From: Bacillota bacterium
GTDB taxonomy: Bacteria; Bacillota; Bacilli; Paenibacillales; Paenibacillaceae
Assembly: GCA_023391635.1 (NCBI GenBank)
Contig: JAEWAQ010000012.1
Location: 62,001 to 126,000, forward strand
DNA: 64,000 nucleotides
Direction of reading: 5' to 3'
Shown: piece after piece, positions 7,973 to 16,353 of the stretch
How the letters are laid out: every line of letters begins with the position of its first letter
Numbering within the stretch: position 1 is the stretch's first letter
Notes under the pieces: model-generated
Told to the model about the DNA's origin: nothing
What the model saw: the letters and a program-made list of their open reading frames with translations, nothing else
Database searches by the model: none
Made by a program: the position numbers and the translations under genes

Positions 7973-10660
7973 TCATGGCTTCAACGGAATCTGTATGCGG
8001 ACTCTGGTCCCCTCCATAACGGAAGAATGGATCTCCAGGGACGCCTCGCCGCGGTAGAACAATTGCAGCCGTTGGTAGACGTTCTTGAGCCCGACGCCTC
8101 CCGCGCCGCGCTCGTTCGTTTCTTCCCTGGACAAGGAGGCCCGCAGCGCTTCCAATTCCTCGCCGTTCATGCCGACGCCGTTATCCGACACCTCGATCGC
8201 CAAATAAGGGGGTTCGAGGCGCGCCGCCACGCTCACCGTTCCGCCTGTCTGCACCTGCAGAACGCCGTGCTCGATCGCATTCTCCACCAGCGGCTGCAGG
8301 ATGAATTTGAGCGCCTTGCTGTCCAGCGCTTCATCCTGGATGTCCCATTCCAACTCCAGCTTGTCGCGCAGGCGGATCTTCTGAATCGTGTAATAATGCT
8401 TGATCTGGTCCAGCTCCTCCGATAACGGCACTTCCTGCGAGCCGCCGCGTACGGAATACCGGAGCATCGCCGCCAGCGCCAGCACGATCCGGTTGATGCC
8501 CTCCACATCGTTCTGCATGGCGCGGAACTTGACGGATTCCAGCGTGTTGTACAGAAAGTGGGGGTTGATCTGCTGCTGCAGCATCCCGAGCTCCGCCTTC
8601 ATCTTCAATGAAGAAATTTCCTGCTCACGCACCCGGCTTTTGATTTGCTCGTCCAACAGATGGTTGATTTCCGAGATCATTCGGTTGTAGTTGTCCGCCA
8701 GTTCTTTGATCTCGTCCTTCTGCTTGCGCTCGTAAGGCTGGAATTCCCCTTCTCCCGCCAGGCTCATATTACGGTGCAGCTGCAGCAGCGGCTTGACCAG
8801 GCTTCGCGACATCGCGTAAGACAGCAGGAAGGCGAGCAGAAGTATCGTCAGCGGGAAGTAAATATGCCGCATCAGCTGCAGTTGGCTGTCCGTCACGATT
8901 TCCTTGAGCGGCACGAAATTAAGCAGGAGCCACCCCGATTCCGCCACGGGCTTGGCAATCCGGATATACTCTTCTCCTCCGATATGGATCAGCGAGCGCG
9001 CTTGCTGCAGCTTGTTCACTGCGTCCGCGGCGCGGAACGCTTCGAGATCGGGGTCGCGCTGATACAGCACGCGGCCCGCATCGTCCAGCAACAGCAGCTC
9101 GGAGGTCGATCCGCTATCGTCCGACACGAGACCCTGTGACTTGATCTTCAGATCGAGATAGCCTTCCGTGCGGCCGCCCACGATGAGCTTGCTGACCAGG
9201 GACGAGGCGCTGTGATTGAATACGTCCTCGGCCAGCGGCATCCATAGATAGGGGTCCGGGGAACTCGTCAGAATGGACGGATTAATGGGGAATAACTCCA
9301 GGTTGTTGCCGTAGACCGACGAGAAGCGAGTAGAGCCTCTGCTGTCGTAGACGACGTAATAGCTGACATCGCTCATCTTCGGGTGGACGGACACCGCTTC
9401 GCTCCGCAGTTCCGTCTCCTGCAGCATCAACTGGTTCGACAGGTTCAGGAAGCTGATTTTGTTCAACTGCACGTTCATGCCGAGCTGCTCGGTCATCAGC
9501 TCCCGGGAGTCGATCAGCTGCTGCTTGTTGATCTGATACGAAGCGTAGGAGAAGAATAAGCCCATGACGATGACGGGCAGCATGACCGAACAGACGAAAT
9601 AGTAGAACATCTTTCGCTGCAGCGACATATTTTGGGCGAATCGGCCCGTTTTGCGCAGGGAAAGCGTCCGTTTGGGAAACATTTTGCGGGTGTCGTGCTT
9701 GATCGCTTGGGCAATCTGGCGAATCGGAAGGAAGATTCGTTTGGAGAACATATAGGCCACGACGAAGGAAACGAGCAGGGACAAGAGAAGGACGGCGATC
9801 AGGCCCATATCGGTGCGTCGCCGGGAAGCGTCGGCATCGTCGTGATACAGCTCCAGCTGCAGCTGATAAGGGGATAGCTGCTGGCTCTGAAGGAACGGCA
9901 GCGGGGCTGCGCCGGAATCCGGTCCGCTCGTCCAGATCAGGCTCCGGTCCGTATCTGTCAGGCGCATCTCCACTCCGGACCGGGATAATTCGGCGCTCAG
10001 AAACAAATTCATAAAATGCTTGGGCAGCACGATTAAGACCAGGACGTCGCGTTCGTAAACCGCGATCGTCGGCCGGTCTTCGATTTCGTTCAGAAGGTGG
10101 AGGTTGCGCACGAGCTGCGGGATGTCCAGCAACGCTTTCTCGGTGTGTTCCAGCACGCCCAGAAGCGTCCGGCGGAAGTGGTAGGTCGGAATGCCGTCCC
10201 GCTGCAGCAGGATGTCCAGCATGCCGAACGCTCTCAGATCGTCGACGGAAGGCAGATCGGCGCTGCTCCAGCCGGCTTCTCCGATCGTCTTGCTGAAATT
10301 CGCCTGATTGTTGTTTCTTCCCAACAAGTAGACTTTCTCGACCCAATCGTGCTGCAGCGACAGCTGGTTGAGAAATTCATTCACCTTCTCGCCCTCTTGC
10401 CGGGCTGCGGCGTCCCCGTGCATGTTCAAATACAGCCTGGAGTAATTCGTGATGTTCGAGGTGCGGAGCAGGGAGGCCAGCGCTTCAAGGTCCTGAAAGT
10501 AAGTAATCAGATTATGGCCGGTCTGGCTGATCATCTCGCGATACGTCTGACCCGACAGCCGCTTGCCGGCGGCATGAAGCTGGTGAAGGGCATTCCAGCC
10601 GATCACCGCATGCGTGACGAGCGAGATGAGCAAGGCATACAGGAGAATGCGATTTCTCAT
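7973..10660 (-). CDS. YesM-family sensor histidine kinase with two tandem sensor modules
   Basis: Membrane kinase of 895 residues, well above the usual ~580-600 of YesM-type kinases. It reads as two sensor units in series: a helix near the N-terminus, an extracellular region, a helix near 286-305, then a third helix (about 351-372), a second extracellular region and a fourth helix (about 590-610). A HAMP domain (about 615-665), an INPHFLYNTLES phosphoacceptor box with His701, and an ATPase domain with NAIEHG, DNGVGM and GAGGVGLKN follow. It lies 7 bases after the response regulator, so they form one unit. The ligand is presumably a sugar or binding protein (inferred). Confidence 0.88.
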   Translation of the reverse strand: MRNRILLYALLISLVTHAVIGWNALHQLHAAGKRLSGQTYREMISQTGHNLITYFQDLEALASLLRTSNITNYSRLYLNMHGDAAARQEGEKVNEFLNQLSLQHDWVEKVYLLGRNNNQANFSKTIGEAGWSSADLPSVDDLRAFGMLDILLQRDGIPTYHFRRTLLGVLEHTEKALLDIPQLVRNLHLLNEIEDRPTIAVYERDVLVLIVLPKHFMNLFLSAELSRSGVEMRLTDTDRSLIWTSGPDSGAAPLPFLQSQQLSPYQLQLELYHDDADASRRRTDMGLIAVLLLSLLVSFVVAYMFSKRIFLPIRQIAQAIKHDTRKMFPKRTLSLRKTGRFAQNMSLQRKMFYYFVCSVMLPVIVMGLFFSYASYQINKQQLIDSRELMTEQLGMNVQLNKISFLNLSNQLMLQETELRSEAVSVHPKMSDVSYYVVYDSRGSTRFSSVYGNNLELFPINPSILTSSPDPYLWMPLAEDVFNHSASSLVSKLIVGGRTEGYLDLKIKSQGLVSDDSGSTSELLLLDDAGRVLYQRDPDLEAFRAADAVNKLQQARSLIHIGGEEYIRIAKPVAESGWLLLNFVPLKEIVTDSQLQLMRHIYFPLTILLLAFLLSYAMSRSLVKPLLQLHRNMSLAGEGEFQPYERKQKDEIKELADNYNRMISEINHLLDEQIKSRVREQEISSLKMKAELGMLQQQINPHFLYNTLESVKFRAMQNDVEGINRIVLALAAMLRYSVRGGSQEVPLSEELDQIKHYYTIQKIRLRDKLELEWDIQDEALDSKALKFILQPLVENAIEHGVLQVQTGGTVSVAARLEPPYLAIEVSDNGVGMNGEELEALRASLSREETNERGAGGVGLKNVYQRLQLFYRGEASLEIHSSVMEGTRVRIQIPLKP

Positions 10661-10667
10661 GGTGCGT

Positions 10668-11963
10668 TCATCCTTTGGCGGCCCGATATTCGCCCGGAGT
10701 CATCCCGGTAAATTTGCGAAAGATGCCGCTGAAGTAGCGCGGATTCTGATAGCCGACCATTTCGCCGATCTCGTACACCTTGAGTTGGGGATTCGCCAGC
10801 AGTTCTTTCGCTTTCTCCATGCGGCAGGCGGTCAAATAGTGCATATAGGTGTTGCCGGTCGCTTCGGTGAACAGGTGGCTCAAGTAGCTGCCGTTCACAT
10901 GAATCGCCTGGGCTACTTCGGACAAGGTCAAGGGCTGGGAGAAGTGCTGAAAAATATACTGCTTGGCTCTGTTCACCATGCTCAGGCTGGAGTCGGGCAG
11001 CAGCTTGCCCGCTCCGTCCGGCGGATTGTCCGACGGCAGATGCGGGGCGAAGTCGACCACCGTCTCGAAGCTGTCCTCGGGCAATTGCGTCATGCGGCTC
11101 TCGGCCTTCTGTCTGGATGTATACAGCTGCGTCATGGAAGCGACGGGCGTGCCGACGACGATCGAGATCGTGCTTCTGAACAGGCCGCGGAAGTGATACA
11201 GCTGCTTCTGGATCTGCCGGATATCCTGTAGCAGCGTCTCCCGTACCGTCGTGATCAGATAGCAGCTGCCGGTATGCCGGTCAACGTAATGGTAGCCCAG
11301 GCCTTCGTCCTCCCAAATCTCCGTCACGATATTGTTCAAGGCGAACAGCATCAGGTTCCAGTCCGCCTCGCGATAAGCGCCGCGCCGTACCGCCGCCTGA
11401 TCCAGACGCAGGAGCGCCACGACATAGCTGCCGCCTTCCAGCATCATCTCGCCGAGCGAGCATCCGTCTTCGAGTTCGTCTTCCGTAAGCGGCTTGGACA
11501 GAATGCGCTCCAGGAACTCTCTTCGCAAGCTGCGGACGAGCGCATGCGATCTTCGCTCCAGGAGGCGGGTCCGCTCGTCCTGTTCTTCTTCCCGCTGAAG
11601 CTCGCCCTTTAACCGGTCCACGGCAGCGAGAAGCTGATCCGGATCGACCGGCTTCAGCAAATATTCGGACACGCCGTATCGAATGCAGGTTTGGGCGTAG
11701 GCGAAGTCGTCGTGGCCGGACAAGACGATTATTTTGATATAGGGGTAATGGGCGCGGATCCGCTTGACCAGCTCCAATCCGTCCATGATGGGCATGCGAA
11801 TATCCGTCAGGATGATGTCGAGATTCCGCTCCTCCGCAATCTGCAGCGCCTCTATGCCATGCTGGCAGACGGCGGCCAGCTCGATGCCGATCCCGGTCCA
11901 GGGATACAGCGCGAGGCTCTCGCGGATATCCGCTTCATCGTCGACGATAAGCATCTGCAGCAT
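10668..11963 (-). CDS. YesN-type response regulator with AraC DNA-binding domain
   Basis: Regulator of 431 residues. The receiver domain (1 to about 120) has acidic residues D8-D9, phosphoacceptor D54 in ILTDIRMP, and the conserved Lys in YLLKPVD. The C-terminal ~100 residues form an AraC double helix-turn-helix (SEVAQAIHVNGSYLSHLFTE ... GYQNPRYFSGIFRKFTGMTP). The open frame extends to 12314, but ATG 11963 is chosen because AGGAGG lies 8 bases before it and the receiver domain starts there. Partner of the adjacent kinase; it probably binds the repeated motif at 7941 and 13520. Confidence 0.92.
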   Translation of the reverse strand: MLQMLIVDDEADIRESLALYPWTGIGIELAAVCQHGIEALQIAEERNLDIILTDIRMPIMDGLELVKRIRAHYPYIKIIVLSGHDDFAYAQTCIRYGVSEYLLKPVDPDQLLAAVDRLKGELQREEEQDERTRLLERRSHALVRSLRREFLERILSKPLTEDELEDGCSLGEMMLEGGSYVVALLRLDQAAVRRGAYREADWNLMLFALNNIVTEIWEDEGLGYHYVDRHTGSCYLITTVRETLLQDIRQIQKQLYHFRGLFRSTISIVVGTPVASMTQLYTSRQKAESRMTQLPEDSFETVVDFAPHLPSDNPPDGAGKLLPDSSLSMVNRAKQYIFQHFSQPLTLSEVAQAIHVNGSYLSHLFTEATGNTYMHYLTACRMEKAKELLANPQLKVYEIGEMVGYQNPRYFSGIFRKFTGMTPGEYRAAKG

Positions 11964-11992
11964 GCCTGAGTCCTCCTCGCTGACAGTCTTAA

Positions 11993-13336
11993 TTACTTGT
12001 TCTCCTGTATTTCGAAATTGGTATCCTGCGTCAGGCGGTACATGGCGTTCTGCAGCGTCGATTGCCCGAAGATGACGGGGGCAAGACACTTGTCGAACAG
12101 ATTGTCCAGCACTTCCTCCGTCAGATAAGGGTTGAAATCGGGAAGCGGCTGCACGTACGGAAGCTGCGCCTGAAAATGCGCGATGACGCTGCGGCTCCAT
12201 GGAGAGGAGACGGGCAGCATTTCCAGCCGCGCTTGCGACACGGGAAACTCGTTGCCCCGCGCGGTCCATTCCTCGGCTTGCCGACCGGTCATATACCATT
12301 CGAACACGGTCCATGCCGCTTCGGGATGCTGCGTTCCGGCATGAATGATGGCGGCGCTCTGCGATTGGAACGGAGATGCGCGTTGGCCATCCTCGTAGAC
12401 GGGAAGGGGGGCGATCCCGATATTGCTCGTGTCGAGGCCGGTCTGTTCGAGCCGCATGGCGAACGGGTAGTCGGCGATCAACAGAGCCAGCCTGTTCGTC
12501 AGGAACAGCTGTTCCGCGGTATCCGTGACCCGGTTCATCGGATTCGGCCCGAGCTTATCCTGCAACGCTTCGTTCCAATAGGCAAAAACCTGCCTGGACT
12601 CCTCATTGGTGAAATCGGCTTTATTGTAATTGTCGTACCAAGGGGATTTACCCAATTGCGCCATCTGCAGTCTGTATATGAAAGGGTTCATGATCGAGCT
12701 CTCGCCCAGCAGACCCAGCCCATACTGGACAGGCTGCCCGTCATGGGCCACCGTCAGTGCCCGAACCGCGACAAGCAGCTGCTCCCAGGTCATGGGCTCG
12801 TCCGGATCTGGATAGGCGAGGTGCGCGGCATCGAACAACGATTTGTTATAGAGCAGCGTGGAGCCCGGAGACCAGCCCCGCAGAAAGCCGAACAGGCGTC
12901 CGGTCCCATGCCGGCCGCCCTCGTAGCGGAAGAAATCGGCGATCGGAAAGAGACCGTCCCGATCGAAGGAAGGATTCCCCTTCGTATAGTCGCCCAAATC
13001 CATCGCCAGGCCTTCCCTAGCGTAGTAAGGGAAATCCTCGATCGGAATCGAGAGGATGTCGGGCAGCTCCGTCGACTGCTCTTGACGGAACAACGGATAT
13101 TGTCTCGGTTCCACGCGCTCGATATGAATCGCAGGATTCGATCGCTCGAATTCCGAGATCATCAGGGGAGTCAGCATATCGTTCGTGGCGGCGACGCGCA
13201 CGACGGTCTGCGCCAGCTCCCCCGGCGGCGGATCTTCCGTTGTCGTTGCGATCGGGCCCGGCGCGTCGCAGGAGACGAGGAACAGCATCGCGCAACAGAG
13301 CAGGAACGCATTCCGCAAGTCGGGCATAGGCTTCAC
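11993..13336 (-). CDS. Extracellular solute-binding lipoprotein, first gene of the two-component operon
   Basis: Protein of 447 residues with a lipoprotein signal and lipobox LVSC (Cys23), followed by an acidic, Pro-rich linker. The body resembles CUT1 sugar-binding proteins. The annotated start is a GTG; an ATG nine bases downstream (13327) is an equally good choice. It is immediately upstream of the response regulator and kinase, not of the permeases, so it may serve as an accessory sensor component presenting ligand to the kinase. That role is inferred from position; simple uptake is the alternative. Confidence 0.85.
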   Translation of the reverse strand: MKPMPDLRNAFLLCCAMLFLVSCDAPGPIATTTEDPPPGELAQTVVRVAATNDMLTPLMISEFERSNPAIHIERVEPRQYPLFRQEQSTELPDILSIPIEDFPYYAREGLAMDLGDYTKGNPSFDRDGLFPIADFFRYEGGRHGTGRLFGFLRGWSPGSTLLYNKSLFDAAHLAYPDPDEPMTWEQLLVAVRALTVAHDGQPVQYGLGLLGESSIMNPFIYRLQMAQLGKSPWYDNYNKADFTNEESRQVFAYWNEALQDKLGPNPMNRVTDTAEQLFLTNRLALLIADYPFAMRLEQTGLDTSNIGIAPLPVYEDGQRASPFQSQSAAIIHAGTQHPEAAWTVFEWYMTGRQAEEWTARGNEFPVSQARLEMLPVSSPWSRSVIAHFQAQLPYVQPLPDFNPYLTEEVLDNLFDKCLAPVIFGQSTLQNAMYRLTQDTNFEIQENK

Positions 13337-13519
13337 TCTTTTTCAGAATATCGTGATCGTGTGTCACCAGTGTATCAGATTCGTCCGGTCAAGATCGAAT
13401 CAGTAACATGGGCAGCACTCCATTGCACTGTTTTCGCTTGCCTATTGCTTGAATAACATCTTTCCTGCATCGGATATTTCATTGTACAACGTGCCGGCAA
13501 GCATGAGTAGGCTGCAATT

Positions 13520-13550
13520 TTTGGCGGATTGTTCCGTTATTTTTGGATTG
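13520..13550. promoter_or_regulatory. Second copy of the candidate response-regulator operator
   Basis: Matches 7941-7971 at 26 of 31 positions, including the two half-sites TTTGGCGGAT and TTTGGAT with the same spacing. It lies 184-214 bases upstream of the lipoprotein-kinase operon start. On the minus strand a TACAAT box follows near 13480 without a good -35 box, as expected of an activated promoter. Confidence 0.5.
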
Positions 13551-13622
13551 CCATTTCCGCGATTGGATGCTGTAACGGTCAGGACAGACGTTATTTCAGA
13601 CAAATAGAATGGTTGCTCACTC

Positions 13623-13755
13623 CAACGGACACACGTGCGCTAATAATCGGTAAATGCTCAAGGATTCACTTGATTTGGATGAAATAAGGGCTGTGGTGTC
13701 CGATCGCGTTTGGAAAAGGCCAATTTGTCGCAAATAGCGGCTGTGGTGTCCGTTG
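13623..13755. repeat. Small interspersed repeat element with terminal inverted repeats
   Basis: The segment starts with CAACGGACAC (13623-13632) and ends with its exact inverse GTGTCCGTTG (13746-13755). Inside, a unit close to ATAGCGGCTGTGGTGTCCG occurs twice, at 13684-13702 and 13734-13752, 50 bases apart; the left end carries a related unit in reverse orientation. No open frame is seen. It is the most structured part of the gene-free stretch 13337-13920. Its layout is like short non-coding repeats dispersed in Paenibacillaceae genomes, but copy number cannot be judged from this window. Confidence 0.55.
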
Positions 13756-13763
13756 CATACTTC

Positions 13764-13796
13764 AAGCCTTGGGCAGCGGAGGCTGGCTCAAGGCTT
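13764..13796. terminator. Possible hairpin downstream of the sulfatase gene
   Basis: Eight-base perfect arms (AAGCCTTG at 13764-13771, CAAGGCTT at 13789-13796) enclose a 17-base loop, about 125 bases after the sulfatase stop. There is no clear T-run, so it may be a weak terminator or part of the adjacent repeat element. Apart from this, the repeat and the operator, 13337-13920 holds nothing I can identify. Confidence 0.3.
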
Positions 13797-13920
13797 TAGC
13801 AAAATGCATACCATCAACGCATCGTTAACTCCACCGACGATAAGGAAGTTAAGGTTTTCTCTTGCTGGTCGAAGAGGAATGCTGTCACGGGATGGTCTGG
13901 GTCCGTAAAGTCATGTTGCT

Positions 13921-15300
13921 TCACGGGGCATAGTCGGGATTCGGGGCCGGGATAAGTGCCTCGATGCGCTCGCGCCACCGCTTCAGGTTCGACTGCAGCT
14001 CCGCGGCAAGCTCCGGACGGGCCTCCGCCAAATTATGCTGTTCCTCCAAGTCTTCGCGCAGATGGTACAATTCCAAACGGCCGTCCTCGAAAAATTCGAT
14101 CAGCTTGTAATCGCCGGCCCGTATCGACGAGCCGGGCGTGCCGCCTTGATTGCCGTAATGCGGGTAATGCCAGTAGATCGCTTCGCGGTCCAGAGCTTCG
14201 CCGCCCCGCAGCAGCGGCGCGATGCTGACGCCGTCCATATGCTGCTCCGGAAGCGGGGGCAGGCCGGCGAGCTCCAGGAACGTCGGGTAGAAGTCCGTGC
14301 TGGTGACCGGTACGGCGCATACGGTTCCCGGCTGCGTGACGCCGGGCCACTTGACGATCAGCGGCTCGCGCACGCCGCCTTCGTACATCCATCCCTTGCC
14401 CTCGTTCAGCGGCGCGTTGCAGGTAGGTGACCCTTCAGCGGTCGACAATCCTCCGTTGTCCGAAGTAAACACGATGACGGTATTGTCCGCCTGTCCCGTC
14501 TCTTCGAGCGCGGTCAGCAGCCTGCCGATGTTGGCGTCCAGATTTTCAATCATGGCTGCATAGGGGGCGTCCGATTGCACTAATCTTCTCTGAATGCGCT
14601 CGGTCTTCTTATGTTCGGCCGGGAAGTAAGGCCCTTCCTCGAAAGTGGGCAAGCGATCCAGCCCCATATCCCGGGCTTTCCGCTCATATTTCGCCGTTAA
14701 TTCTTCGCTGGGCGACTGAATCGGCGTGTGCATGGCGTAATGCCACAAATTCAGGAAGAACGGCTTCTCGCTCGGCTCGGAGATCAATCGGATCGCTTCA
14801 TCGGTCAGCCGGTCGGTCAAGTATTCTCCCGCCGGGCCGTCGGCCAATTGCGGGATGTGGTATGGGCTGAAGTAGCCGTAGCGCGGATGCCCCATATGGC
14901 ACCCGCCGACGTTCACGTCAAAGCCGTGATGCTGCGGGAAGTAAGGCTCTTCGCCAAGATGCCATTTACCCACGTGCCATGTCCGGTACCCGCCTTCCCG
15001 CAGCGCGGCAGCCAGACTCTTCTCTTCCAGCGACAGATGATCCACATACGACGCTCCGATCAGGCTGCCTCTCTCCGGGCCGGCCCCGATGTATTGGGTC
15101 ACGCCGAGTCTGGCGGGATATTTGCCAGTCATGACGCTCGCGCGCGTCGGCGAGCAGACCGGGCAGGCCGCGTAAGCATCCGTGAAGCGGACGCCTTCCG
15201 CCGCCAGCCGGTCGAGGTTGGGCGTCTCGTAGAAGGTGCTGCCATAACACCCCAAGTCCTTCCATCCCATATCGTCCATCAAGATCATGATCAGGTTCAT
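13921..15300 (-). CDS. Sulfatase (type I, formylglycine-dependent)
   Basis: Protein of 459 residues of the arylsulfatase/alkaline phosphatase superfamily. Metal-binding D9-D10 lie in ILMDDMGW. The sulfatase signature is C49-S-P-T-R53 followed by ASVMTGKYP, where Cys49 is the residue converted to formylglycine. Further family motifs are HVGKWHLG, HYAMHTP and FTSDNGG. No signal peptide is visible, so it probably acts in the cytoplasm on imported sulfated sugars, unless the annotated start misses one. It is divergent from an AraC regulator 154 bases away, a likely controller. Substrate could be a sulfated amino sugar or other sulfated glycan; sequence does not decide. Confidence 0.92.
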   Translation of the reverse strand: MNLIMILMDDMGWKDLGCYGSTFYETPNLDRLAAEGVRFTDAYAACPVCSPTRASVMTGKYPARLGVTQYIGAGPERGSLIGASYVDHLSLEEKSLAAALREGGYRTWHVGKWHLGEEPYFPQHHGFDVNVGGCHMGHPRYGYFSPYHIPQLADGPAGEYLTDRLTDEAIRLISEPSEKPFFLNLWHYAMHTPIQSPSEELTAKYERKARDMGLDRLPTFEEGPYFPAEHKKTERIQRRLVQSDAPYAAMIENLDANIGRLLTALEETGQADNTVIVFTSDNGGLSTAEGSPTCNAPLNEGKGWMYEGGVREPLIVKWPGVTQPGTVCAVPVTSTDFYPTFLELAGLPPLPEQHMDGVSIAPLLRGGEALDREAIYWHYPHYGNQGGTPGSSIRAGDYKLIEFFEDGRLELYHLREDLEEQHNLAEARPELAAELQSNLKRWRERIEALIPAPNPDYAP

Positions 15301-15454
15301 CGTAGATCCGCTCCTTCGTTCAGTCGCAAGCCGTCAGGCCGACATGATATAATTAAACTAACACGCGCCTGCATCCGGGCCTATGCATCCGCTTCCGGTT
15401 TTTTTGGCGTTTCTTACGATTGATGAACCTGATCATCGATTGCGGAGGGCTGAC

Positions 15455-16306
15455 ATGTCGGATCCTATCTACGAATTGAGTCTCAGGCTCGTCTGGAGCC
15501 GGGATATGGACAAACCTCACGATTTTCGCTTCGGACCCGTGTCCAACCCGTTCTTCGTCATCTGGGTCGTCAAGGAAGGCCGGCGTAGAGTGGAAATCAA
15601 CGGCCAGATCGTAAATGTCGGACCGGGCGATATCGTCGTGTTCCCCTCGAACGGGAAGTATAGGCTGCTTCCGGAAATGGAGCCGGACCGCCGCGTCCGC
15701 TACTTCTCCGTCGGCTGCCATGTTACGGTCGGCGCTTTCGATCTGTCCGAACTTTACGCCATTCCGGCGATGATCCCGGGCGCGCCTTCCGGACGATCGT
15801 CCGGCCTGCTTCGCGAGTGGCGGGAGGTTCATCGCGCCCATGAATCCCTGGCGGCGTCCCAAGCCAATCCGGGTGTCGATACGCTGATTCTGCAAGCTTC
15901 GGCCCGCGCTTCGCTATATCGCTGGTTTGCGCTCTTGATGGCGATGATCCGACCGCAGCCGATCGCCGTCTCCCCGCTCACGGATGAGCGCATTCTGGAA
16001 ACCTGCTGGAAGATTCAGCTGAACCTTCATCAGCCGCTGACTTTGGAGGGACTGTCGCGGCACGTCTTCCTGAGTCCAAGCCACTTGAGCTACTTGTTCA
16101 AGCAAGCTCTGCACATGTCCCCGATGGCGTATGTAAGGAAACAACGATTGAAGCAAGCCAAGCAGCTGCTCCTGGATACTTCTTTGTCCGTACGGGAGAT
16201 CGGCGTCCGCATCGGCTATGAGGATCAGGGCAGGTTCAGCCGCTTGTTCCGCAGCGCCGAAGGCTGCAGTCCGCTGCAGTACCGCCGACGCTGGCAGCCG
16301 CATTAA
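15455..16306 (+). CDS. AraC-family transcriptional regulator
   Basis: Soluble regulator of 283 residues. The N-terminal part has a cupin-like AraC sugar-binding pattern (WVVKEGRRRVEINGQ ... VGPGDIVVFPS), and the C-terminal ~95 residues hold the double helix-turn-helix (LEGLSRHVFLSPSHLSYLFKQ ... IGYEDQGRFSRLFRSAEG). The frame is open from 15383, but ATG 15455 follows a GCGGAGGG ribosome site and gives the expected length. Divergent orientation to the sulfatase gene suggests control of it. A TATAAT hexamer at 15348-15353 lies in the shared upstream region. Confidence 0.88.
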   Translation: MSDPIYELSLRLVWSRDMDKPHDFRFGPVSNPFFVIWVVKEGRRRVEINGQIVNVGPGDIVVFPSNGKYRLLPEMEPDRRVRYFSVGCHVTVGAFDLSELYAIPAMIPGAPSGRSSGLLREWREVHRAHESLAASQANPGVDTLILQASARASLYRWFALLMAMIRPQPIAVSPLTDERILETCWKIQLNLHQPLTLEGLSRHVFLSPSHLSYLFKQALHMSPMAYVRKQRLKQAKQLLLDTSLSVREIGVRIGYEDQGRFSRLFRSAEGCSPLQYRRRWQPH

Positions 16307-16353
16307 TCGGGCAGGGAGGGGCGGGGGTCGGCGGTTGGGCAGGCGATTATACG

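Noticed and set aside
13337..13920. A hidden small gene in the gap before the sulfatase
   Set aside because: No frame with a ribosome site and convincing codon pattern is present; the gap is explained by operator, repeat element and a hairpin.
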